Notes: a model not told the origin generated them from the letters alone. 64,000 bases of DNA from Argentina anserina (GCF_933775445.1 NC_065874.1:16387001-16451000); one strand, 5' to 3'. Shown: positions 11,201-27,418, counted from the first letter of the stretch. Numbers and translations: made by a program.

Positions 11201-12060
11201 TCAACATATATTCTCAACACGCCCCCACATGTATGGTGAATTTTCAAGCCATACACGTGGACAACATTTTGGACTCAGATACCATGATAAAGTGATCTAG
11301 GACATGTAGGGTACCTGTTGCAGTTTGCCAATGTAAAATTCTGTCCAGTAACACTGTCCTTTGAATTTTTCGGGCACAGGTCCGAGTCCTTCACTGAAGC
11401 TCTCTGACTCGGGCCAAACTCCTGTAGAACAAACATAATCATGATAAAATACAAGACTCGACAGAGGGGAAAAAAACGAAGCTAAATATGTATACCAGTG
11501 TCGATTACACCAACAATGACATCGGATTTTGAATCCGATGGCATTTGATTGTTACCAAAGGTAGAGTCTACGCCTAGAAAATCCCAGGAATGTGTTGTGC
11601 TCAGTTTGTTTGTCTTGCTCTCAAACACCGAATTACCGAATCATGTTCTGTAATATATGAACACAATTCAACATTGAGAAAAGGTGCAAGACCGAAAAAT
11701 TGGTTATGATAAATTAACACTCTTATTCTTCTTGACTAACAAAATTACATTGGAGTCACAATTACCAGCAAGTTGTTGAGCTTGATACGGTGTAAGCTTG
11801 GCTGAGAAACCTTGAAAACTTTTACTGTAATGGTTAAGTGCTGCTTCTTGCCGACCAGCACTGAAAGTTATTGCAAGTTAATAATATTTCTGCTATAGTA
11901 AACTGGAAAACACCTCAAAACTGAGAGAGATGATATAACTTAATATAGAAGTCAAATTAGTGTCCTGCCTGCTGGTGACTGAAGCGAGAATATCATGGTT
12001 AGCTCTGATGACAGATTCCGAGTTGGGGTGCAAGTGGTGCCCCATGTAAACAATATAATG
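8254..12060 (-). pseudogene. Subtilisin-like serine protease (subtilase, S8A), copy A, broken
   Basis: Exons inferred from GT/AG sites on the minus strand: 11969-12060 and 11766-11860 (inhibitor I9 propeptide, HYIVYMGHHLHPNSES, HYSKSFQGFSAKL), 11496-11647 (catalytic Asp, VIVGVIDTG), 11315-11421, 10175-10714 (catalytic His, DADGHGSHTAS; AGNSG), 9997-10091, 9481-9653 and 9215-9329 (PA-domain side, SSMGPNI), about 8895-9063 (catalytic Ser, TSMSC) and 8254-8801 (fibronectin-like C-terminus). Plant subtilases are secreted endoproteases. Disabling changes: a 1-base loss before VFESK, a 2-base loss after KGQC and a 1-base loss right after TSMSC. The exon normally encoding the PDITGPGLNIL strand is unreadable, and one short exon after 9997 is not found. 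Confidence 0.85.
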
Positions 12061-12700
12061 CTGCAAAATGAAAAGGAAAATGGAAATTAGTTTAAGTCTA
12101 CTGTATCAGGTGTGGTTTGAGTCCTACTTGTACTGAAGATTGTCAAGAGTGAAAGAGTTGTATTCCATACTAGTAGGTGGTTGTAGCTATCTCACTGCTA
12201 GAAGTTTTCAATACCATATCAAAACCCCTTGGCTAATTTAAATCTTATAATGAACATCTTTTTCTCCCCTGATGTCAGTACAACTCACTCGATTAAGAAA
12301 CTAAAATAACACGAAACGATAATAACTACAAATGCAGCTACACATGGCTAGAAATTGCAGGGATTGAGATTCACCTTGTTTAATATGGTACCTAACTACC
12401 TAATATTTAATATGAGTATCATAAGTACTCTTTGTAAACGAATTGAGAGTTGTTTTGCAGGTTCTGTAAGGCAATGCTATTTGCACCTCCGAGTTGTATT
12501 CTAAAAAACTCTTTCCTAAGGTGCATAAATAAACATTGCTATAACAGCTCCTTATCTGCGCTTCTCCATTCGGATGCAAGAAGCTTTCGGAAAAGTGTGA
12601 TTTTTACTTTGTTTTACTTCTTAAAGAATGGGAACAAAGGTTGGACCTAGCACAGAAATGCATGAACGTAAACCGAACTGTGGATCCTCTCTATCATTAC
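12061..12700 (-). other. Intron 1 of the subtilase; segment present three times in window
   Basis: Non-coding sequence between signal-peptide and I9 exons. About 300 bp of it (12395-12700) recurs at 45075-45380 and 46538-46840, nearly unchanged. The plus-strand frame of 66 codons in each copy has no recognisable domain and is probably chance. Confidence 0.6.
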
Positions 12701-12800
12701 CTTTGTGTCATCAGTGGCTCCATGGGAGAAAGAACAAGAGAAGAGTAAGGACTGTAGTAAGTTTCAAGATATAACCAGGAAACATAGTGATCAGATGATA
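12701..12800 (-). pseudogene. Signal-peptide exon of subtilase copy A, frameshifted
   Basis: The minus strand shows a hydrophobic leader (ILKLTTVLTLLL...) ending ATDDTK before a GT donor at 12700. Compared with the duplicate at 46840-46935, it lacks 11 bp flanked by AAGAA direct repeats (near 12731), which shifts the frame inside the leader. No upstream ATG is evident in either copy, so the start is unresolved. Confidence 0.6.
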
Positions 12801-13052
12801 GAAATCAGAGTACTCGAGCAGACGAGCCTAGAGAACTCTGTGCCGATTACAATATAATTTATAGCTCAGACAAAGCAAATATGCTGACGCCCCGCCGGCT
12901 CTCTATGGTTCTTTCTGTAAAGTATGTTCGTAACACTCGGAACAGATCTCAGAGCCGGCTTTTGTTGCTTCTCTGAATTATATTCAAATATATGAACCAG
13001 AAGGCCAAAGACTCGGTCAGCTTTGGACAATAGTACTTGCTTTTGTTTTAGA

Positions 13053-13805
13053 TATCCCCATCTGTTAGAAGACCACACCAGTGTATACTTCTATCTAGAA
13101 CAGTGCAGGTATCTGCTTGAACAAGCTCAACTAATAATAACAGTTAGATCCAACACACAAGACGGCCTAGAGATTATGTCCAACAAATGTCACTACAAGA
13201 CCACTTAGAAACATTGATACACAAACTATAAAAACTAAAAACACAGCTAGAGGATTACAAGTAGCCAGCTTATATGCAAAGCTCAATATTTGTAACATTT
13301 AAGGGCCAATCCTATAACATAATGCCGCTATTAGAAGGAATAAGGGGGACTAGAAGGCTGAAATGGAGGGAGGAACAAATCATAGTCAGTCCCTTGAAGA
13401 AATGGTAAAGGGGCGTAGAAGATTTTAAGGGTCACCATACCCATTATGGAGTGGGTCATATTTTGCCCAGAGAAAAAGATAGCAGCTGTGTATGACTCAA
13501 GAGTCAGGAGTCTAGATATATCCAGGGAGCAGGGGTAACAGGGGCACATCCAATCCTGAAATACAGAAGATGCATCATGAATCCATCCTTAAAATAGCAT
13601 ATGAATAACTGAAACAGATTCCTCGACGGATCAGAAGACAAAGCACTTGCAATCTAACCAGATTGTCGGTCAATTAGTATTTTGAGAAGCTACCAACATG
13701 GGCGACAAACATTAATTGATGTATCAACACTTGAAGAGAAATATGTTTTAAACTGTACTTTACACAAGTTGAAAAGAAGCAACTGGATATCATCAGTATT
13801 TCGGA
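13053..13805. other. Spacer between subtilase 5' side and VPS4 3' end (copy A)
   Basis: No gene recognised. The spacer is nearly identical to 49751-50570. The first base is the empty site of the Helitron found in the duplicate. It likely includes the 3' UTR and terminator region of VPS4 copy A. Confidence 0.5.
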
Positions 13806-18371
<4,566 letters not shown>

Positions 18372-18663
18372 CTCCGGAGCTAGGATCACATGTACGGCGG
18401 CGATCGAGGTTTGGAGATTGAAACTGGGGAAAGGGGGAGGCTAGGGTTTGAGAAATTGGGGGGAATTGAGGATCGGGAGGGGGAATTTGAAGTGGAGGAA
18501 ACCCTAGAGAGCGGGTCGGGTTTTCGGGTTTGGGGAGGAGGAATTGAAATCGAGAGAGAGAGAGAAGAAGAAGAAGAAGAGGAGGAAGACGCGTTTGGAA
18601 ATTGGAATGTCAAGATGTTATGGGGAAGGGGAAGGTTCGTTTTTTTCTCTCTACGACACTAGA
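18372..18663 (-). promoter_or_regulatory. VPS4-A 5' leader shared with copy B2
   Basis: About 290 bp upstream of the ATG, with GA/GAA-rich microsatellite (18555-18590 on plus strand), are shared with 54986-55287. Beyond this point the two genes have unrelated upstream DNA. Typical of a plant 5' UTR and proximal promoter; no TATA box was singled out. Confidence 0.55.
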
Positions 18664-19279
18664 TACCCCCTCCTCTGGAATGAAGAAGAAGGAATGATTC
18701 GAGGTTTAGCCGTAGGTCTTACACAATTATGATTCCTCTTTGTTTGTAACAACCCAACCCAAAAAACCTCTCATAAACTAATGCTAATTCACTGATTTCA
18801 TTGAACAGATTAAGAATTCCGAACATATCACTATAAATTGAACTTGGCTGACTGATAAAAGCTTCACCTGTAGGCTCTTCTTCATTTGATCCTATCACAT
18901 ACGAGTACTGTAGTCGAGAGATTACCTTCTTTCTTGGCCGACGAAGTTGCCGGGTCGTCCAAATGGAGACGTGATAGAGAAAAGAAAAGAGTCATGTCTC
19001 GGCCACCCCAATTGGTAGAAAATCAACTTTCAAGCGAGATCCCCCAGTTCTATTGTTGGCTCCCCTCTTTTCCCCTCTTTCTCTGAGAACCAACTAGGTT
19101 TGTATTAGAGATAAATCTGACCAAGAGGTGTTCTCCAGAGAAAAAATATATATTTCCATCTGCCATATGCCACTAAGAAATAAGGGCACGTATGAGCTGA
19201 GTAAGCTCTTCAATTTTTATTATTATTATTATTTATTTGTTATGAGTATAATCTAGTAGATAAAACTTTTGCTAGTAAT
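18664..19279. other. Copy-A-only upstream DNA, no gene seen
   Basis: First part of a 5.7 kb stretch absent from unit B. No recognisable coding sequence or repeat structure. Confidence 0.5.
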
Positions 19280-19963
19280 TAGGAGTGAACTCGGTTTTAT
19301 TGGTTCGGTTTAAGAGCACTAACCGAAAACCGAAACCGAGGTTTCGGTTTTGTATTTCTTAAAACCGAAATCAGAAAAAATATTTATTAACCACGATTTC
19401 GGTTAACCTACAATTCGGTTCGGTTCGGTTCGGTTTCGGTTATATAACCTACCATTTGTAATAAGTTTTCACTTTTTACTTAAAACAAAAGTTAAAATCA
19501 AAGTAAAGTAGTAAGCTACAAATTCAGTACTTCAAATTAGTAAATAAGTAAACTAGATTGCGATAAGTTAAAAACAACAAATAAAATCAACAAAGCTACG
19601 ATAGAGTATTAACCAAAACGTAATATTTCATGAGTTAAAGAGTGTGAGCAATTAAGTTAGACATTTTGAGGTCGTAATCATATAAAATCATGTATATCGA
19701 AGGTAACTCTTAATCAATAAAAACATAATGTACACCTATTACTATATTAAATATTAATAATTAAATACATATATATCGATTCGGTTCGATTCAGTTTGAT
19801 CGGTTTTTTACACGGACGAAACCGCAAACTGAAACCGAACTATTCAGTTTGATGTTAAAACCAGAACCGATAGATCGGTTTTGTTCGGTTTTGGTTTCTC
19901 AGTATCGGTTCGGTACGATTTTAATCGGTTTTCGATTTTTCGGTGTCTAAAAGTCCACCCCTA
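19280..19963. mobile_element. hAT-type MITE rich in CGGTT/AACCG motifs
   Basis: The ends are imperfect inverted repeats: left TAGGAGTGAACTCGG, right (reverse complement) TAGGGGTGGACTTTT. They are flanked by 8-bp direct repeats CTAGTAAT (19272-19279) and CTAGTAAC (19964-19971). An 8-bp TSD and a TAGGGGTG-like terminus fit the hAT superfamily. The interior is AT-rich with clustered CGGTT repeats in both orientations near each end and no transposase, so it is non-autonomous. Confidence 0.75.
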
Positions 19964-21280
19964 CTAGTAACCATCTCTATGTTAATTATAAAATCTTTTT
20001 GTCCCATGCGATAAATATTTGAGGATATCACACACTCACTTCCTAAAAAATATTTGTCCTCGAAAAATATGAAATGGCAGCAACAAGCAAAGAAGTGTAA
20101 TTAAACATGTATAAAGCTCATTTTACCCCATATCCATATATTTTAATCCATAGTTGATAGACTAGATAAATTATTGCAATCATATTTCAATCTGCTATGA
20201 TAGGTGCTCAAGGAATTGAACATCGTAAAGAGGGCAATATGTTGCTCGTACAAACTGATATAGAGCCACTTAATTTTACATAAGTTCTTTAGACTTGCAA
20301 CTAATATTAATTTATAGTTCTGTAGAATGCAATGCCAGTACCTTAGCAATATTCGTATTAAACAAGAATCATAAGAGGAGTGCTAGGGCGTCATAATATG
20401 GCACCAAATCACGTCACATTTCCACATCAATAATTAAAATTATATAAATGTAACGACCCCAAAATTTCGAGTATAAAAACTTAAAAATTCAAAGTCGTTA
20501 AACACCAAACAATCTCAACGAATCGAAATCGTTTAAATGCACATCGGATCATTACTGAGTTCACAATACAACTCAGACAACCAATTATTACAAACCCAAT
20601 TTATAATTCAACATTACATAAAATGGAAATGTATAATCCTCACAAGAAAGTCACACAAAATCCTCACACAAGCTGGAACTAAATATCGTCAAGTCCTCTG
20701 AGCGGTCCGTTAATTCCCGCTAATCCACACCTGCGGAGTATCCACTACACCATCGAATTGGTGCACCGGGATTATAAACACAAACCCGGTAAGCTTTACA
20801 GCTCGTATGAGTAAAAACAACAATAAAACTCGCATATCAATATATACGGAAATCCATAAAAATATCAAATATAAATGCACTCATGAGTCGATGGACGGCC
20901 CGTCTGGTTATCCAAAATATGAAAACGAAAGTGCTCATGAGAAATTGGGCAACCCTTCTGGTTACCCAAATGTATTTATAATACGGGTACTAAAGAACGC
21001 TGGTACACATCTGTTACCCCTCTCGTAGTACACCGCCGATATTGGGCAACCACCCGCTACCCAACATCCAAAAATATGAGTACTCATGAGCAGATAACCA
21101 CCTGTTACCTCACATGCAGTACTCCGGCAGACAGACTAGAGCTCTAACTGTATCGTAACTTTCACCCGGCCAAAGGCTAGGTTCTGACAGGCCAATCACG
21201 TACAATAATCATACCTCATATTGTACCAAAAATCAAGTCCGAAGACAAATCAACATTTTAACAATCTCCATGTTAAATTC

Positions 21281-21400
21281 ACGTACAATAATCACACCTC
21301 ATATTGTACAAATCAAAATCACGTACAATAATCACACCTCATATTGTACAAATCAAAATCACGTACAATAATCACACCTCATATTGTACAAATCAAAATC
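21281..21400 (+). repeat. Tandem repeat, 3 x 40 bp
   Basis: Units start at 21281, 21321 and 21361 with ACGTACAATAATCACACC and are virtually identical. The array lies inside the solo LTR. Each unit contains the inverted pair GTACAAT/ATTGTAC, so it can form a small hairpin. Confidence 0.95.
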
Positions 21401-21648
21401 ACATGTTCGATATATAAATCGCGACATTAAAATGACATAATCACGATACAATCATAACAGTATATTATATAGCAAACTATATATATATATATATATATGT
21501 ACCTATTTACCATTTATACAATATATATATATATAATCTACTATATCATATACATGTTTTATTTCATAAACACGTCCGAAGACAAAAACTCATTCGAAGA
21601 CAAAACTCGTCCGAAGACAAAACGTTTTAACAAACTCCATGTTAAAAT

Positions 21649-21960
21649 CACGTACAATAATCTCACATCATATTGTACAAAAATCAAGTCCGAAGACAAA
21701 TCCACATTTGAACAATCTCCACGTTAAAATCACGTACAATAATCTCACATCATATTGTACAAAAATCAAGACCGAAGACAAATCCACATTTTAACAATCT
21801 CCACGTTAAAATCACGTATAATAATCTCACATCATATTGTACAAAAATCAAGTCCGAAGACAAATCAACATTTTAACAAACACCATGTTAAAACCACGTA
21901 CAATAATCACACCTCATATTGTACAATTTAAATCACATGCTCAATATAATTCTCGTCATC
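21649..21960 (+). repeat. Tandem repeat, 4 x 82 bp
   Basis: CACGTACAATAATC recurs at 21649, 21731, 21813 and 21895 (82-bp steps), alternating with a TCCGAAGACAAAT block. The array shares its GTACAAT/ATTGTAC hairpin with the 40-bp repeats upstream, so both arrays derive from one ancestral motif in the LTR. Confidence 0.9.
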
Positions 21961-23171
21961 GAAATGACCTATTCACAATGAATTCATAACAGTATATAAT
22001 ATAGCAAACTATATATATAAGTACTTATTTACCATTTATACAAATATATATATTCTACTATATCATATACATGTCGTATTTCAATATTTAAAACTCTTGC
22101 AAAAATCTTGAATTCACCGCAAGGGTAGATTCGTAAATATGTGAGATTTTACTCACCTTCCTTCCTGCGTGCAACTTCCACGACACTGAAAGTAATTTCT
22201 TCACTTGTTTCGTCAGTCACCTAATAGCATGATAAATGCTTAGAAAATGATACTTAAAATACCAGGTGACGATTCAAGTACAACTAAATGTTGTTCATAA
22301 AACATTGTTGACAGAACACTGTTCATGATGTACTAATCACAGTTTTTATTAAAACATTGTTCACAGTTACTGTGTGTTATGACACTGTTCACTGTTTTAC
22401 CAAAGCATTGTTCACATTTACTGTTGCAGAACACTATTCACAGTACTATACATGTGTCGTCACTGTTCACCGACCGCCACCAATCATCACAAAATTTCGC
22501 CACCACAACCTAAACAACATTTCCAACAACTTTCTAGTTGACACCAAGGTCTAAATCCGAGCCTAAACAGTCCAAACAACGAAGAACATAAATTCAGCAC
22601 TATTCACAAACTCTAGAAATTGAAATTCTTGATTCGGGTACTTACACTTCGATTTGGCTCGATTCCTTTTGTGGGAATGTTTCTGGGACTGAGACAAGCA
22701 AAACCCCCTAAGAATCTCGAGCTATGGTGGCCGGAGGAGGCGGCGCCGATACAGCAGCAACTTCCGGCGGTTGTTGCACCGTGTGTGGTTGTCGCCGGAG
22801 TGGAAGACGTAGCCCAAAGATGGAGATCGTCGAGCCCGTCAGTATGATAGGTGGCACGACACGAGGCGACGTCGGATGGTGGAGAAATCGGCCGGAGAAG
22901 GTTTTTGGGTCGGGTGAACAGTACCTGACCTCGGGTACACAGTAACCGAGGTGATTTTGGAAAAAAAAATGATTTTTTTTAATTTCTAATCTCCTCTCAT
23001 TCCTTTTATACTATTTCCAAAATCGGAAACCAAACTTCCGTTACTAACAACTTCCGTTTTCGATATACCATTTCGCGAAGCATACAAAATTCGTTTTAAA
23101 TAAATTTCACGAATTTATGAACTTAAAAACAATCCAAAATTCATTCCGAAAAATCGGGTTATTACAATAAA

Positions 23172-24353
23172 AATGTCATTTTAAATGAAAATACAACATA
23201 TCATTGTTAATCCAACGGTTTTAAATTATTATACAAATATTTTTTGTTCTTTTATCATTTCTTCTTTTTCATCATAATAATGCTTCTAAAATACAATTTT
23301 AAAAACTGAAATTTACGAAAATATGCTTGAAATATATGTGTGCACGTGCGAAATATATATATATATATATATATGCACAAAATATATTTTCAAAAAACAA
23401 AATATATATATATATATGCACAAAATATAGTTTCAAAAACAAAAAATATATATATATATATATATATGCACAAAATATATTTATTTTTAAATTTTCTGAC
23501 AATGTAAGGTAACTACAACATTTATATTTAGATGAAAACTTTTGGTAAGATTTTTTTGGTTTTTTTTCTGAAAGGGAATATTCTTGTGTTAGAGTATGTA
23601 ATGTAACAAATGTTATTTTTTCTAGAATATACATATCTTAATTAATACCATATTTAATACAATTATGTTGATAATAATCTTTCTAGTGAAAAATATATCA
23701 AGATTCATGAATTTCTTATTTAATTAATTTCTATTTACGATTAATTAGTGGCTATAATTAATTAATACAAATAAAATATAGATACCACACACACATATAT
23801 ATCTATATATTTTTCAAGCATACTTTCGTATTTTTTATTACATTTTGAAAGTATTTTGAAACAATAAATAATATAAAAAATAACTATAATTCTTTTAATA
23901 ATAATCTAGAGCTTTTGATTAACAAGAATAAGATTGTATTTACATTTAAAAATGACATTTTGTGATTATTGTAATTGCAGACATGACAATGTGACTTGGC
24001 ATGCCACGTGAGATTAATGCGGCGCCGAATCTGGCGCCATATTATGGCGCTAAAACATTTTCCGAATCACAATTCAAATTCACCATATTGGTTCATTTTG
24101 TATTCATGAAGTTTCCATTATCATTAAAGATCTTGAATCTAGCCGACTCTTGTCACATAACTTATTTCATCATCAATTTCTACTAATTTTCGGTTTCACC
24201 AACTAGGCGTATGTCCATTTTCTCCCATTTTTAGTTGCTAATACAATAAGTTTGCAATCTGTTATTCCCCATATTAATTGCTCTACTGCTTATCATATTT
24301 TCACTATTGTTAATGGAACAGTCTAATACGTGCTTCCCAATCTGAACATCTAT
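23172..24353. other. AT-rich intergenic DNA with TA microsatellites
   Basis: No gene seen. 23340-23485 holds (TA)n tracts separated by ATGCACAAAATATA units, a degenerate minisatellite. Part of this stretch belongs to the possible TIR element above. Confidence 0.5.
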
Positions 24354-26148
24354 GAGTAAAATTTTATTATCTTTTTTTTTTCAGTTCCAAGACATTTCGA
24401 AATTTTATTATCTTTTTAACAAAAATGAGTAAATAATAGTTACGAATTGATTTCAAATCAACTCTTTACTGACTTCGGGGTTAGCAAAGAACATATGGGG
24501 GCCAAAATACTTTTTGCATTTTTAATTTTTTTAATGAAGTGACAATCTTCGCAATGGAGATGACAAAGTGAGCTACCAAAATTGGATCGACAATGAGATA
24601 CCAAAGTGGATATATTATGAACGGTTAGATGTATTTTTTCCACTCTGTAAATCGGATTTTGAGTATATTGTTGGTATTGTTTTAGATATTTGCACTTTAT
24701 AGATCGAATTTGGGAAAAGTTTTGTAGTGTACTAATTATAGTGTAATTATGTATAATGCTCCACGTAATTTGTTACTTAAAACAGTTGAAATCCTCGTCA
24801 CTTAAATTCAACACGATACTTTTTGTGTTACTCTAAATTATATTACTAAACCAATTTAAGTTGCACATTAGAGAGAGTAACTAAGATTTAACCCATGTCT
24901 GATGGAATTTAATGACCGATTTGCTGAGGAGCAAGGCAAGATCGTTTTATAAATCAAATCTTCATGACAAACATTAGTAAGTTAATGAATCTCATGTAAC
25001 TACTACAATCTATCATTTCTTTTGGATTTTAGTTTTACGTTTTCATCATGAGATTATTTCACTAGAACTATTAAAAATCGGAGTCAGTGTCCTGGTTTCA
25101 TCATGAGCTCACAGTCCATATAGTAATAACAAATTCAACTGTATTGTAAGTTATAATACTTCAATTATGTTGTGAGACAATAAAACAAAATATTAGTACC
25201 TGTAACTCAATGAATATTAACTCAATGAATATCTTTGTTTTTTGAAATAACGATGCAAAGTCTTTTATTAATAACGGATTAGTACAAAATAACATGAACA
25301 CATGCTCTCGCGGACTACGAAAAAATTGAAATGTGCAGAACAATCAATATCCTAGGAACAAGAGTCATGACTATTCATATATTGAATCTCTAAGAAGATG
25401 CTCATAGAAAGTAGAATAAATTTTCTATAAGTGAAAATATTCTTAAAATCAATAGTAAAAAAAAAATCAAAATGCATATGTTAAAATAAACCGCAATCGC
25501 TTGTTGGAACTCGGATCTTCTCCTCATACTAATTTACCTCATATTGCCTCACATTTCAATCTTGTTCGTCTATTGTACTCTCCTCGTTAACATTAATTTC
25601 TCTGTTTTGAAATTAAAATTTGAAATTGGAGAAGAACGAAGAGAGAGGAAAGTCTCACTAATCCAAAAACAAATAAAAAAATACAAAAAACCGGATTTTT
25701 TTTAATTCCGATTCAATTGCTCGTTTTTCCCTTCGAACTGCAGAACAACCGGATCTAGTTTGGTCTGGGCCGGTTTATGACTAGTTCTAAAATCTTGAAT
25801 CCTTCCAATTAATAACTAAAAAATCAAAATAATATACAGAACCATCATGTTAAAAGAACCACAAGAAGGTGAAAGTTACCTTAGATCCATGTCAACTCTT
25901 CACGGACTTCAAAAAAATACGAGAAATTAAGAAAAGAAAAAAAGAGAGTAAATAATGTCTGACCTTTCTGAAAATATGCATTTTGGTATCTCACATTTTT
26001 CATTATGTGTGTCTGATATATCATTCTCAATCTAAATTTAGTATCTCATTATGCTTGATCCGAAAACTGTCACGTTATTAAAATGCAGGAGTGTTTTGAT
26101 CCCTCAATGTTTCCCCTAATAATAAAAACAAGAGAAATTGTCTTCACA
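24354..26148. repeat. Segmental duplication block, copy A
   Basis: Nearly identical to 55287-57080. No gene is recognised. 25235-25420 and 25600-25790 also resemble 37593-37760 and 39160-39345 (shared pieces AACATGAACACAT, CGCGGACTACG and a TGCTCGTTTTT block), so this block and the one right of the Tat element carry related ancient repeats. Confidence 0.85.
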
Positions 26149-26622
26149 TGTTAATTCTGTGATTACACTTGATTTAGTACGCCGTGCTCCTCGTGGATAT
26201 GATACGCCGTATTCTTTGCCCCTTTCCTGCCAAAGGTAACACACGTCGTCAAAGTAGAGACCACGGCGGCGTGGTCTTCAACTCTCCGACGCTTAAGTTA
26301 GGGCGATGGTAATTTATGCAGAGTTACAGTAGGGAGTTCAGTGTACTTACCTTATAAGGTCAAGAGTTTGACCTTTTATTGTTGAGTTGAAGTAGATCGT
26401 TTACCTACTGTTCGATGTGGGACGACGTCCGATTAAGGTGCTCTCTGGAACCTTCTTTGAGATGCGCGTGAGGGCGCGTCCGTAGTCAGTTTGGGCCACG
26501 GGGAGGCCCATTGCGTAGCTAGTGCGGCTGACTTGCTATTAGTATCGTAAGACTGTGCTATACATTAGCCTTAATGCGCTGATAGTTGTGCTGATTATGG
26601 CGAGCATAAGCCTATGCCAACA
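26149..26622 (-). repeat. 3' LTR of Tat element
   Basis: 474 bp, TGTTAAT start and CCAACA end as written on plus; same length as the partner at 36719-37192. It is the 3' LTR because gag-pol runs on the minus strand. Confidence 0.95.
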
Positions 26623-26640
26623 AGTCCCCCCAAGTTCCCA
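26623..26640 (-). other. Polypurine tract of Tat element
   Basis: The minus strand reads GGGAACTTGGGGGGACT immediately before the 3' LTR, the position and composition expected of the plus-strand primer. Confidence 0.75.
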
Positions 26641-26797
26641 GTCTAGGGAGGTGATTTCTTGACTGGGGAGTTAATATTTGAGCGTTTTGCCATAATCAGC
26701 AATGGGTCTTGCGGACCCTCTCATAGTCCCCCCACTCCCCGGTTAAGGAATGCCGAGTTTTTGTTGTGTAGTACGTTTGATTGCTTCTCTGTATGTG

Positions 26798-27121
26798 GTG
26801 CGTCCGTCATAGCATAGTAAGTCCTTACGCGTAGGACGTCTTTTCGCTATCTTTGAGCGTAGTGCGTTCGTCATAGCATAGTAAGTTCTTACGCGTAGGA
26901 CGTCTTATCGCTATCTTTGAGCGTAGTGCGTCCGTCATAGCGGAGTAAGTTCTTACGCGTAGGACGTCTTATCGCTATCTTTGAGCGTAGTGCGTCCGTC
27001 ATAGCGTAGTAAGTTTTTACGCGTAGGACGTCTTTTATCGCTATCTTTGAGCGTAGTGCGTCCGTCATAGCGTAGTAAGTTCTTACGCGTAGGACGTCTT
27101 TTATCGCTATCTTTGAGCATA
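26798..27121 (+). repeat. Tandem repeat, 5 x 64-66 bp
   Basis: Units start at 26798, 26862, 26926, 26990 and 27056. Each has GTGCGTCCGTCATAGC, the palindromic TACGCGTA core and CTATCTTTGAGC. They lie between the 3' LTR and the accessory gene promoter of the Tat element. The unit-length shift from 64 to 66 comes from a TT insertion. Confidence 0.95.
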
Positions 27122-27418
27122 GTGTTTGCAGACTGATGACAGCGCCAGTCGCGCTGTGGACAGCACGTGTCGTACATGCATTGGGCGGATGTTTCGCGAA
27201 CGTTTCAAATTCGTGGGGTGACGTTATCCGAGAAGACAGTTATTGCATGTAATTAAGGCGTGTAACGGAATCGTTGCCTCGGTAACTCAGGCCACGTGAC
27301 GAGATCTAGAGCGACGTCTCTTGGGTCGACGGCTAGGATGCAAGTAACGGTTTTCTAAATCTGACGGTTAAGGATTGCTTTTAAGGGATCAACGGGCTGG
27401 ATGTGAGATGGAGTTTAC

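Larger units (their letters stand above)
20449..23166. mobile_element. Solo LTR, 2.7 kb
   Basis: Begins TGTAACGACCCC and ends GGGTTATTACA, so it has TG...CA ends with short inverted termini. It is flanked on both sides by the 5-bp direct repeat ATAAA (20444-20448 and 23167-23171). It has no coding domain, PBS or second LTR, as expected after LTR-LTR recombination of a large LTR retrotransposon. The interior has two tandem arrays. Short open frames (for example 22620-22945) show no known domain. Confidence 0.8.
20376..24056. mobile_element. Possible TIR element split by a solo LTR
   Basis: At 20384-20408 the plus strand has GCTAGGGCGTCATAATATGG; the reverse complement of 24031-24056 reads TTTTAGCGCCATAATATGG. 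These form imperfect inverted termini around AT-rich DNA. The solo LTR at 20449-23166 lies inside. TSDs were not resolved, so this is tentative. Confidence 0.4.

Noticed and set aside
12450..12650. A 66-codon plus-strand frame conserved in three copies
   Set aside because: Its conservation is explained by segmental duplication of a subtilase intron; no domain and no codon-type changes suggest a protein.
21281..21960. Regularly spaced repeats that might suggest a CRISPR array
   Set aside because: Units are directly adjacent tandem copies without unique spacers, in a plant solo LTR; no cas genes exist.
20449..23166. A DNA transposon with TGTAA/TTACA inverted ends
   Set aside because: The 5-bp TSD with TG...CA ends fits an LTR better; still left open in the finding.
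26953..27177. A minus-strand frame with repeated DSDKRRPTRKNLL units
   Set aside because: It is only a translation of the 64-66 bp tandem repeat; the last units change length by 2 bp and shift it.
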